Of a DNA stretch of 63,543 nucleotides, positions 1 through 8,469 are shown piece after piece. Under the pieces are notes generated by a model that saw nothing but the letters and a program-made list of their open reading frames with translations, was not told the DNA's origin and made no database searches. Location: the NCBI GenBank assembly GCA_037447655.1, contig JBBHKE010001678.1, forward strand, positions 1-63,543, written 5' to 3'. The translations under genes were made by a program, and so were the position numbers. Source of the stretch: Zygnema cylindricum (lineage: Eukaryota; Streptophyta; Zygnematophyceae; Zygnematales; Zygnemataceae). How positions within the stretch are numbered: position 1 is the first letter of the stretch; each line of letters starts with the position of its first letter.

Positions 1-168
1 AAATCATATCTAATCGTGTACACGTGAAAAGTACACGCACGAAATGTTACATCAAACTATACGAAACAAAACCCAAAGTACGCAAACCGACGCACGGTCA
101 AATCTATATCCACACTAACTACGAACCAAAAAACTTAAACGTAGATTCAAAAATTGTACGTCCTAACA
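1..168 (-). repeat. 5' end of an LTR (element X), cut by the window edge
   Basis: Read on the minus strand this segment begins TGTTAGGACG at 168 and runs off the left edge of the window. It is followed by CCGCG (169-173), which is repeated at 5213-5217 next to the other end of the same kind of element (5218). The uninterrupted A2 copy reads GCTGCGCATTG at this place (about 15760). So this is the outer end of an LTR insertion in the family A internal region. The first bases resemble the H LTR start (TGTTAGGATT at 50444), but similarity stops there. An open frame at 24-326 crosses the insertion border and is not a gene. Confidence 0.6.
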
Positions 169-173
169 CCGCG

Positions 174-2660
174 CATTGCGCTGATTGCGCTGGTTGTGAT
201 CTGTGTGCATTGACCGCTGTTGTTCTAGTTGTAACTGAACTTGTTGAGGAACTTGCAGAGAGGCGGACTCCGGAGTCACTACCGGAGAATTTTTCATCTG
301 CGAACAATTTCTTGCATGCAATCTAAAATGATATATACCTGTTCTTTTTGATGCTTCTGTTGCTCTGTCATTTGAAATAAATCTATGGAGTCAAGCTCAT
401 CCTTCACAAAAATGTACGGTGCCACAACTATTTTTTGCCTCTCAAACACAAAGACTCTATAACCTTTTGAGTGATCATCATATCCTAACAAAATACCTGG
501 CAATCCCTTCGGTTTCATTTTCCATCTATCTGTAGACGTATCCAAGATAAAACATTCACTACCAAAGACCTTGAAATGGCTAACATTTGGTTTGCTACCT
601 GTTCAGATCTCGTAAGGAGTAGTTTCTACTGATCTTGATCCTATCTTATTCTTAATATAAACTGCACAATTTAGAGCCTCAACCCAGAATTTCGGATCCA
701 CATTTTTATCTGGGAGCATCGACCTAGAGCTCTCCGTGAGAGTCCTATTTAATCTCTCCGACACCCCATTTTGTTCCGGTGAAAATAGAACTGTCAACAG
801 AGGACTTATACCTTCTTCGAGTAAAAAGGTTTCAAATTCCTTTGATGTATATTCACCACCATTGTCCGATCTGAGCTGCAAAATAGGTAAATTATGAAGC
901 TTTTCAACCCTTCTTTATAGTGTTTGAAGTGACCAAACAATTCGCTCTTTTCCTTCATGAAGTAAAATTTTGTAAACTTGGAGAAATCATTTGTGAATGT
1001 GACGATATATTTCATCCCCCCGGTAGATGGAACCTTCGCAGGACCACAAACATCCAAATGAATTTGTTGTAAAAGTCTTGTTGACCGATGCTCAAACACT
1101 TTAGGAAATGGCAGTTTGTGGATTTTGCCTAAAGCGCAGCCATCAGATGTTTTGACCGGCTGATCTGTGATTGCTACACCCTCTACTTTTCCAGCAAGTA
1201 CCATTTTTCTCAGACTATCATAGTTTACATGGCCTAATCTTTTATGCCACAACTCATCTGAGTGCACAACACCGGAGTACAAGACACCATTCTCCTTGGT
1301 ATTAGCCATATCCATGCGGTACATCTTGCTATTATCTCTAGTACATGTAACGGCAACTTTTCCATTTTTGCTAACAAGCTGCCGACCATTTTTCAAATTA
1401 ATCTCAAAGCCTTTACTCTCTACCAAAGACGTAGAAAACAGATTTTTCTTAAAGTCAGGCACAAATAAGACGTTGTGAAGAGTCCTTTCAATTGCCTTTC
1501 CTTCTACATCAACTAGCAAGGACACATCACCCACAACACGAGTCTGAACACTCATTCCACAAGCATAATAAATATTTTTCTCCGGCGTTGTTTTCACATT
1601 TTTGAAGATGGCCTTGTTCCAACACTTGTGGGCTGACGCTCCCGTATCCATTATCCATCCAAGGTCCTTTGCGCCCTCCATTGCTACCGCCATAGCGAAT
1701 AGATCCATATCGTCCTCCGTAGAAACCGTCAAAGTCTCGTCTTGGAGAGACGAAGAAGCCGAAAATAGTGCATTTCCACAAGGTGTAGGCCCCGTGAATC
1801 CTTTGTAAAACTAGCTTTGTTGCCATCCCGACTTGTATAAACCTGTATCGTTACCTTTTTTAAGCTTAGGACAGAATTCGTATCCATGACCTCTCTCGCT
1901 ACAATAAAAGCATGCATTGTTGGATTGTCTATTTTCACCTTGGTTAAACTGTCTGAACTGATTAAACTAATTTTTTTGCTCATTAAACTGTCCTTTTCTC
2001 TCAAAGTCTAAATTAAAAGCCTCTGCTTGCTCAACATTGAGAACATTAGATGTAGCTTCCTCTTCTAGTAAAATATTGATAGCTAACTGTAAAGTCCAGC
2101 TAGCCTTATCTTTTTGTTTGAGCATATCAGATGTTCCTTTCATACTACGAGAGAGACCCCTCATGAGTAATGCTGCTTGTTGAAACTGAGGAAACATCCC
2201 ACCAGCACAAGCATGTGCATCTACAAGGATGCAAAATTTGTTAGAATATTTTGCCATTGTACCGCCAGTGTACTTGTAGTACCAAATATTTCCAGCCAAT
2301 AGGAGCTCTTCCTGGACATTAGCCTTTACATAATCATTTTTAAGAGAATTCCAGATATCAATTGCTTTTTTCATTTTAATACGAGACATAGCTAAGTCCT
2401 CAGATATACAAAATTTCAGAATAGAACGAGACTGCGTATTTTTCTTAGACCATGACGGATCAGATTCATCCAGCGAACCATCCAATATATCCAAGAGATT
2501 CACATTCTCCAAATGTATCTCCACCATTTCCGCCGAGTAAACATACTTTTCCCCAGAAAAAATAGGAAATCTTGATGACAGGCCATGACATGCCCATAAC
2601 CTGTTGTTCTACAACCACCGGTGCAGGTGGAGGAGCAGCAGTAGTAGTAGAAGTAGACAT
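174..2660 (-). pseudogene. Family A gag-protease-integrase remnant (A1)
   Basis: First part of a copia-type polyprotein. Gag starts at 2660, inside the LTR (MSTSTTT, then VVVEQQ-VMG across the LTR border). An extra 11 bp (ATGTCATGGCC) directly after the primer site shifts the frame; gag homology resumes at 2527 and runs to about 1967. A CX2CX4HX4C zinc knuckle lies at 1871-1912 in another frame. The protease motif DTGAS follows near 1637-1651 in the frame 1732-806. Integrase shows the H...H zinc arm (LWHKRLGHVN, CALGK) and the catalytic DNGGEY block near 850-875, then ends in scraps at 294-881. RT and RNase H are missing on this side because X cuts the element at 169. Several frameshifts make it non-functional. 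Compare A2 at 15941-18251 for the same gene order. Confidence 0.88.
2587..2601 (-). other. Primer-binding site, half-tRNA type (A1)
   Basis: Minus-strand GGTTATGGGC directly follows the LTR terminus ...GAACAACA (ends 2602). It matches the primer site of Drosophila copia, which pairs with the anticodon arm of initiator Met-tRNA rather than its 3' end. The match breaks after ten bases because of the 11-bp insertion described for A1 gag. Confidence 0.7.
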
Positions 2661-3377
2661 GATACTCTCTCAAAAGCTATCAATAATCATACCAAACAGC
2701 TGTTTACAAGTGCTCACCAAATCTTATACACTTATCCAAACTTCACAAAGCTCTATCAAAGTATAGAAAAACATAAACACTGACTACTCCCAAAGTTTCA
2801 GTATAATTGACCTGACAACACTCAAGATATAATACTCAAAAGTTTCCCAAAAATTGTTTGCAGCTTTACTACTGGAAGTCCGGATCCATAATGTGTTCTG
2901 AGTCCTAAGTCTTATACTTGTGTTGTACCTGCGATACCAGTGTACCTGAGAGGTACGTCAAGCTACCAAACTAATATCAATCTGTCGAGCTACCACTGAG
3001 CTACCACTAAGCTACCATTGAGCTACCCACTAAGTTGAGGTCCGTTGACTTGACTCATATCAATCGCAGCTGCGTTGTCCCATACCGAATCATATCCAAG
3101 ATAACAGCCGCTGCGTTGTTTGCACGGATCATATCCAAAGTTACCGCAGCTGCGTTGTCTTGTCTGTGTCGCAACTTCGTTGCTACGCTGCTCTGTCTGC
3201 ATAGCAGCTACGCTACTCTGTCTGTATAACAGGTGGGCTGCTGCGCTTTTATGTCTGCATAGCAGTTGCGTTGTCCTGTACTGCACTCAAGTGATGACGC
3301 ATATCCTTAAACTACAAATTACTACCTTTCTACCGTTCTACTAATTTGCTGAGGCTGAAAGCTTTCCAGAAACAACA
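2602..3377 (-). repeat. Family A LTR, shared by two A half-elements
   Basis: 776 bp, from TGTTGTTTC at 3377 to GAACAACA at 2602, with 7-bp terminal inverted repeats (TGTTGTT). Downstream on the minus strand lie a primer site and gag (2601 and below), so it acts as a 5' LTR. Immediately upstream lie a polypurine tract and the end of RNase H (3378-3867), so it also acts as a 3' LTR. This is the product expected of recombination between LTRs of a tandem pair. The last 59 bp of the LTR encode the first residues of gag. Confidence 0.85.
3060..3290 (-). repeat. Minisatellite-like subrepeats inside the A LTR
   Basis: Two interleaved repeat types. Three units of about 40 bp carry GCAGCTGCGTTGTC and end in CATATCCAA; they are followed by shorter units of roughly 28 bp carrying GCAGCTGCGCTGCTCTGTC. 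The palindrome GCAGCTGC recurs. The same block is found in the other A LTRs (5600-5830, 13560-13790, 18725-18955) and in one F LTR (52095-52225). Possible roles are enhancer repeats or simply slippage; the sequence cannot decide. Confidence 0.75.
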
Positions 3378-3390
3378 CTCCCCTAAAGCT
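3378..3390 (-). other. Polypurine tract upstream of the A 3' LTR
   Basis: Minus-strand AGCTTTAGGGGAG abuts the LTR start TGTTG at 3377. Plus-strand priming sites of this form precede every 3' LTR in the window where the border is preserved. Confidence 0.8.
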
Positions 3391-3537
3391 TTAGACTCGG
3401 TATACCGGTGCAGCTGCGATGACAAACTAGCGCAGCATCGCAGCATAGCAATATTGCAATTAATTAGCCACCCAGTCCCACTACATCTCAATGTTGGACA
3501 TATCACAACGTGGCAGTATAGCAGTGCAGCAATCCAA

Positions 3538-5212
3538 CTATTCACTTAATCCCACTGCGTCCCTACAATACTTCAGCTTAGGAACAAGAAGGGCTTTAGT
3601 GAGCATATCAGCAATCATTTTTGCATCTGGCAAATAACATAATTTAATCACTATAGAGAACACTTTTTCTCTTACAAAGTGTAATCTTACATCCATGTGC
3701 TTCCTTTTGAAGTGGTGACTTGGGTTAGAAAGAATGGCAATGGCAACGTGGTTATCACACCAGATCACCTGTGGACCAACCTGCATGTATCCCAATTGTT
3801 GCAACATGGATTTCACCCATAGGATTTCTTTGTGGTCCAAGCATGCTGCCATATATTTTGACTCCATTGTTTACTGTGCTGTGACCCTTTGAAGTTTGTT
3901 GCTCCAGTAGCAAGTCCCGTTCCCAATTTGCAGAACGAATTCCGTGGTGGACTTCCGGCTTGGCATGTCGCCATAGCTTGCATCACTCCACGTTTGCAGT
4001 TTTACTTCTCCTCCGCCTACAATGAGTTTTGAGGTCTTTCGTTCCTGCCAGATATCTTAAGACTCTCCTTGCTGTATCAATATCAGATTTTCTCGGATTC
4101 TCTAGACTTCTGCTCAACACCCCAACTGCTGCAGCAATGTTAAGGCGGGTCCAATTCATGAAATATATTAAGCTTCCCACTATTGTTTATAAGGTATTAG
4201 TGTCATAGGATCATTCTCCCCTGACTCTAAATACTCGCTAACAATGACACCTAGTTCTGTCTCTTCTCCCTCTAACTTCTGCCGAAACTTCATTGGAGTT
4301 AAACATCCTTTTGCCCCCCACATTCCATACTCATCTAACATGTTTCCAATAGCATCTTTTTGATTTAATTTTATTACTTTCTTATTTCTGTCCTTCTCTA
4401 CCTGGATTCCCAGAATATACTTTGCCTCACCGAAGTCTTTCATCTCGAACCGTGAGTTTAGAGCAGTTTTGATTTTGTTAATTTCAGCCATTGATTTGAT
4501 AATTAATAGTAAATCATCTACATACACCGCTATATATACTATCCCATTTTCACCCTTTAGAACGTAGACAGAGTGATCAGAACCTATCCTTTGAAATCCT
4601 AGACTGGTCAAGAATTCATCAAGCTTCTGATTCCATTGCCTAGGGGCCTGTTTTAGGCCGTACAAATATCTTAACAACTTGAAAACTAATTGCTCTTTTC
4701 CTGGTTCTGCATACATTTCAGGCTGCTGCATGTAAATGGTCTCTTCTAGTTCTCCATGCAAAAAGGCAGTCTTTACATCCATCTGATGAATTTCCATATC
4801 TTCTATAGCACCTAGGGACACCAAAATCCTAACTGTCGGAAATCTTACAACCGGAGAAAATGTTTCTTCAAAATCGATTCCTTCCTTTTAATTATACCCC
4901 TTTGCCACAAGTTTGGCCTTATAGCGTTCAATGGTGTTATCCGGATTTAACTTCACCTTCAATACCCATTTGCTGCCGATCGCTTTTCGGTCTGGAGGAA
5001 GGTCGACGAGCTCCCTTGTTTGAGCCTCTATGATAGACTTCATTTCGTCGTTTGATGCCTCGATCCAGTAATTCCGCTACGGTGACGAGAAGGCCTCTTG
5101 GATGGTCAAGGGCTCCCATGAGGTTGACGAGTAGGCAAAGTGAGAGCTTGCTTGCAGGCGGTTGCAGGATCTTCTTCCCCCCCGGAAATAATGAGGCTGA
5201 GATCGTTGGATG
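3538..5212 (-). pseudogene. Family A reverse transcriptase-RNase H remnant
   Basis: Second half of a copia polyprotein. Blocks in order on the minus strand: the RT entry region near 5050-4860 in a shifted frame (IGSKW- and ERYKA-like blocks), HQMDVKTAFLHGELEE (from about 4800), LYGLKQAPRQWN, catalytic AVYVDDLLLI (about 4500-4530), FEMKDFGEAKYILGIQVE, then GSLIYFMN (near 4170), and RNase H with YMAAC, CDNHVAIAI and HHFKRKHMDVRLHFVREK ending at 3538. Broken by frameshifts near 4860-4940, a stop at 4180 and damage around 3900-3980. The upstream integrase is absent because X interrupts the element at 5213. Its 3' LTR is 2602-3377. Confidence 0.88.
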
Positions 5213-5217
5213 CCGCG

Positions 5218-5429
5218 TGATAGGAATAAGAGTCAATCGGAATGCGCGCACAAATACTTAAATGTCTCAATGCGGAAGTGATATTAAAATGAACTCAAAC
5301 CTTACAACACATCAAAAGCGCATAATCCAAGATAGAGAGAATTTAAATACTCAATAACATAAACTCATATTAACTCAATCCTTAAACATTACACTTCTCT
5401 TAAATCATTCCTCCTTAATTGACTCTTGA
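5218..5429 (-). repeat. 3' end of the X LTR
   Basis: Starts TGATAGGAAT immediately after CCGCG (5213-5217). Read on the minus strand it ends ...CCTATCA. An A/T-rich stretch with CTTCCGCATTG resembles the terminal region of the H LTR (CTTCCGCTTG near 49785), so X is probably related to H. The element stops abruptly at 5429 where a partial A LTR begins, so a deletion or later insertion removed the rest. No coding capacity. Confidence 0.55.
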
Positions 5430-5922
5430 TCCATAATGTGTTCTGAGTCCTAAGTCTTATACTTGTGTTGTACCGGCGATACCAGTGTACCTGAGAGGTA
5501 CGTCAAGCTACCAAACTAATATCAATCTGTCGAGCTACCACTGAGCTACCACTAAGCTACCATTGAGCTACCCACTAAGTTGAGGTCCGTTGACTTGACT
5601 CATATCAATCGCAGCTGCGTTGTCCCATACCGAATCATATCCAAGATAACAGCCGCTGCGTTGTTTGTACGGATCATATCCAAAGTAACCGCAGCTGCGT
5701 TGTCTTGTGTGTGTCGCAGCTTTGCTGCTGCGCTGCTCTGTCTGCATAGCAGCTGCGCTGCTCTGTCTGTATATCACTTGCGCTGCTGCGCTGCTCTGTC
5801 TGCATTGCAGTTGCGTTGTCCTGTACTGCACTCAAGTGATGACGCATATCCTTAAATTACAGATTACTACCTTTCTACCGTTCTACTAATTTGCTGATGC
5901 TGAAAGCTTTCCAGAAACAACA
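5430..5922 (-). repeat. Partial family A LTR
   Basis: Closely similar to 2888-3377, starting TGTTGTTTC at 5922 and keeping the subrepeat block, but lacking the last ~285 bp (leader and gag start). Similarity ends at GATCCATAATG (5430), where X sequence abuts. On the outer side GTAAG (5923-5927) is followed by F LTR sequence; a complete F LTR reads CAGTAAGCTC at that place, so this A copy was inserted in an F LTR and GTAAG is the surviving target-site copy. Confidence 0.75.
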
Positions 5923-5927
5923 GTAAG

Positions 5928-6383
5928 TTGTAGTGTATATTTGTAGGACTTAGTCATTTTTAGACTTACGAACTTTTTGGATAGAAACTATTTCTACTCA
6001 TTTTTGAAAATTTCATCTGAGAATTGCTCTTAGTTCTATTGGCACAATTATCTGGTATTTTGCATGTGTGTTCCTCTTTTTATTAAAAATATTTTGGCAA
6101 ATTTGCATACCTATTGTGTGTCTGATTTGCTTGGGGCTTCATTGTGAAGTTGGTTAGATTTATCAAAGTTTTGGCAGGTTGTTTTTTTGCAACTTTGAAT
6201 GAGTGTTATGATTATTCAGCTTGGTATTGTTATATGAAAATTGGTGGAAATACTTAGTGCCCTAGGAACTATCTGGTAGAGTAGTTTTAACTTGGGTTGG
6301 TTATTTTGTAGAAGTCTCAGTGGAATCTAAGTAGGCTGTTTTTGGGTAGTCTGTGGTGCTTCCGAGGGTACATTCATGGCTGA
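5928..6383 (+). repeat. Family F LTR, 3' part
   Basis: Matches the reverse complement of 58898-59370 and 28100-28545 (shared stretch TGTATATTTGTAGGACTT, and GCATGTGTGTTCCTC). It ends near 6383 in ATGGCTGAAAATGGCTATG, seven bases short of the expected terminus GGACAACA, where D integrase sequence takes over. No gene. Confidence 0.7.
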
Positions 6384-6578
6384 AAATGGCTATGAAAAAG
6401 AGTATTTGCTACCAGCCAGAGATGGTATTTTGGAGGGTATCCACACATCTGAATGAATAAGCTCCAAGAGATTAGTTGCTCTAAAATCTGCGATTTGAGG
6501 TAAAGGAAGTTTATGAAGCTTACCAAGAGAACAGCCATCACAAATATTTGAATGTTCTTGACCAATTTTAACTCCTTG
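6384..6578 (-). pseudogene. Family D integrase fragment
   Basis: Encodes CDGCSLGKLHKLPLPQ, then LLELIHSDVW and KIPSLAGSKY, the zinc arm and first catalytic Asp of a copia integrase, matching D3 at 57460-57620. It ends at 6578 in CCTTG, where A2 begins. The same D sequence resumes at 19056 (CCTTC) on the far side of A2, so both pieces were one integrase gene before A2 inserted. The other side is cut at 6384 by F sequence. Confidence 0.8.
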
Positions 6579-6809
6579 TGTTGTTCTACGACCACCGGTG
6601 CAGGTGGAGGAGCAGCAGTAGTAGTAGAAGTATAAATGATACACTCTCAGAAGCTATCAAGAATCTTACCAAACAGCTATTTTCAAGTGCTCACCAATTC
6701 TTGCAAAAGCATCCAAACCTCACAAAACTATATCAGAATTTAGATTAGCATAAACACTGAAAACTCCCAAAGTTTCAGCACAATTGACTTGACAACACTC
6801 AAGATATAT
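6579..6809 (-). repeat. A2 3' LTR, distal part
   Basis: Holds the LTR terminus GAACAACA (6579) and the gag N-terminal codons, here with the start codon changed (ATAAATGATA in place of the ACATGATA context on the plus strand, near 6635). Interrupted at 6805-6809 (ATATA) by B; continues at 13255. Confidence 0.85.
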
Positions 6810-7014
6810 GTAGAAACTAATGGTTTTTATTAGTATTTTCTAGGTCTGAAAAGAAATATAGAAGCCGAGGCAGTCTACTCTAACTTCTCTCTCCAACTCT
6901 CAAACTTGTCGCAGTCACTGAGAAATTGGAGAGGAAGCTAGAGCCATGGCTAACTTGGCTATCCTGAGGTTTACGAGAATTTTATATTAGGGTTTATTTA
7001 TTTAAAAGGTATGT

Positions 7015-7092
7015 GCCGGCGGCAGGATTTGATCCTTGTACCTACCGGCCGACAGACAGGAAGTAGCCGGTAGCCTTAGCCGTTAAGTCTAG
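7015..7092 (-). other. tRNA-like module in the B LTR (antisense)
   Basis: On the minus strand an A-box-like TAGACTTAACGGCTAAGG (7074-7091) is followed 56 bases later by GGATCAAATCC (7025-7035), which resembles the Pol III B-box GGTTCGANTCC and lies in a short stem (CAGGATTTGATCCTTG). The same arrangement is present in the other B LTRs and in C LTRs, where the B-box is a perfect GGTTCGAGTCC. It may derive from a tRNA or SINE head; it lacks a convincing acceptor stem and is unlikely to be a working tRNA gene. Confidence 0.5.
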
Positions 7093-7623
7093 GATTAATG
7101 TTACGTAGTATGTAGTTTGATAATTAATTAAATATGTATACATACGATAATTCATTTAACTATAATGGATTACGGGATACATAGATCCGGTAATATATAA
7201 AGTACGAATTACGGTACGGACTAAAAATCAATACCGCGCATTTGTTTCGTAAGTGAAACAAATACCGCGCATGTATTTATTACGGCTACGATTAAATTAG
7301 ATTCTAATCGGACGGCCGCAATTAGCGCCGAGATCGCGGAGAAAGATTTCGGCGGTTTGTGGCCATCGCCACATCGGATGACGCGTGGCGAAATTCCGTT
7401 GGATTGTGGAATCTTCGGAGATTATGGCACCGAATCCGTATTTGACATGTGTCGACATTTTGGCCATGTCGTACAATGTCCGTACCTAAAGTACACCGGC
7501 AGCTGTACTTTTGCGTACGGAACTCAATTCTGATTGGTTCCGTACACCAGTAGATAGAGTTTGTGAGAGAGATAGGACTTAGAAAAATTAGAAGATAGGA
7601 CCCCCTCTCCCAGAGAGCTTCTG

Positions 7624-7630
7624 TATAAAA
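7624..7630 (+). promoter_or_regulatory. Candidate TATA box of the B 5' LTR
   Basis: TATAAAA preceded by TCTG and followed by GG, about 210 bases before the gag ATG. The 3' LTR and the second B copy have TACAAAA at this place (13024-13030 and the B2 LTR), so the canonical box is specific to this LTR. Confidence 0.4.
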
Positions 7631-7834
7631 GGTCAACTTTGACCCTCCATAACTTACTGCTCAGAGGAGCAAATTCAGAGATTCTTTTTGCTATCGACTC
7701 AGGGGAGTCTTGCCTTCACAGGGGTGCAGGTGGTCAGGGTTTTTGTCTGCCAGGGTGCCAGTTATTTTTGCTGAAACACAAAGGGGTCAGGATTATCCTA
7801 GAGGCTTCTTGGAAGCTGTCTACTCTGAGGACTT

Positions 7835-8452
7835 ATGGAGGTCTCAGAGTTTCAGGTTATGGGCCCACCCTCTAGGGTACCAATCTTTAATGGAAATGGC
7901 TTCATATATTGGGAAAGTATGATGATAGGAGCTCTATGCGAAAAAAGGTTTTGGGGGATAGTGAGTGGACGGTTGGGGCGTCCATCAAGTCTTGGAATTC
8001 CTCCAGGGTTTGGAGGAACCAGATTCACCAGGAAAGAGGACCCACCTTCAACGGAGGAAACAAAAGAAGGAGAGGTGGTGGACAAAGGAAAGGAGAAGGA
8101 GACGACCACACCAATAGCAACTGGTTCGACATTCATGTCACCTATTCCGAGGGATGAGGAGAATGATACTGAAACCTGGGACTTCAACAATATGGCGGCA
8201 AAGCACATCATCCTACGCCATCTCACTCAAGGACTTGCATGTCCTCATTTGCAGGTAGAAAGAGCATCCGATCTTTGGATGGCTCTCATAGAGATGTACC
8301 GAAGTGGTACGATTCAGCAACAACAGTTGGCTGATCAGAAAGTTAAAGAGTATGTATACAAAGGGGGAAATATGTTGGATTTTTGCAATGAGCTTGCTAC
8401 ACTCTTCATGGAGCTAGAGAGTGCGGGAAAAGATTTTAGTGAAATTTTTTAA
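7835..8452 (+). CDS. gag: B gag (capsid) part of the polyprotein
   Basis: 205 codons. The N-terminus MEVSEFQ is encoded by the LTR and the next residues VMGPP by the primer-binding site, followed by SRVPIFNG, the common copia gag opening. Contains a Lys/Glu-rich linker (EETKEGEVVDKGKEKE) and the capsid core (ILRHLTQGLACPHLQVERASDLWMALIEMY). The frame closes at TAA (8450) in a T6A4 run; pol continues in the -1 frame from about 8446. In C the equivalent region reads on in one frame (with a point stop), so this is best read as an indel, though slippage on the T-run could in principle bypass it. The product would form the particle shell. Confidence 0.85.
   Translation: MEVSEFQVMGPPSRVPIFNGNGFIYWESMMIGALCEKRFWGIVSGRLGRPSSLGIPPGFGGTRFTRKEDPPSTEETKEGEVVDKGKEKETTTPIATGSTFMSPIPRDEENDTETWDFNNMAAKHIILRHLTQGLACPHLQVERASDLWMALIEMYRSGTIQQQQLADQKVKEYVYKGGNMLDFCNELATLFMELESAGKDFSEIF
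7855..7869 (+). other. Primer-binding site, half-tRNA type (B)
   Basis: GGTTATGGGCCCACC begins at the first base after the LTR. It is complementary to the anticodon arm of a plant-type initiator Met-tRNA (GGTGGGCCCATAACC) and equals the Drosophila copia primer site through GGTTATGGGCCCA. It is translated in gag as V-M-G-P. Confidence 0.85.
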
Positions 8453-8469
8453 AAGTTAACTGTTTACTG

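Larger units (their letters stand above)
6810..7854 (+). repeat. B 5' LTR
   Basis: Starts TGTAGAAACT and ends GAGTTTCA. Contains an antisense tRNA-like module (7015-7092), a TATA-box-like TATAAAA (7624-7630), and the gag start codon (7835-7837) twenty bases before the LTR end. Its partner is 12209-13254. Confidence 0.92.

Noticed and set aside
24-326. 100-codon frame at the left edge
   Set aside because: It crosses the X/A1 insertion border at 168-174 and is composed of LTR and antisense integrase-spacer sequence.
3060-3290. CRISPR-like array
   Set aside because: Units are contiguous and degenerate, without unique spacers, and lie inside a eukaryotic LTR.
7322-7636. Antisense open frame in the B LTR (also 12722-13072)
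   Set aside because: Shared only because LTRs are copies; no domain, no conserved start.
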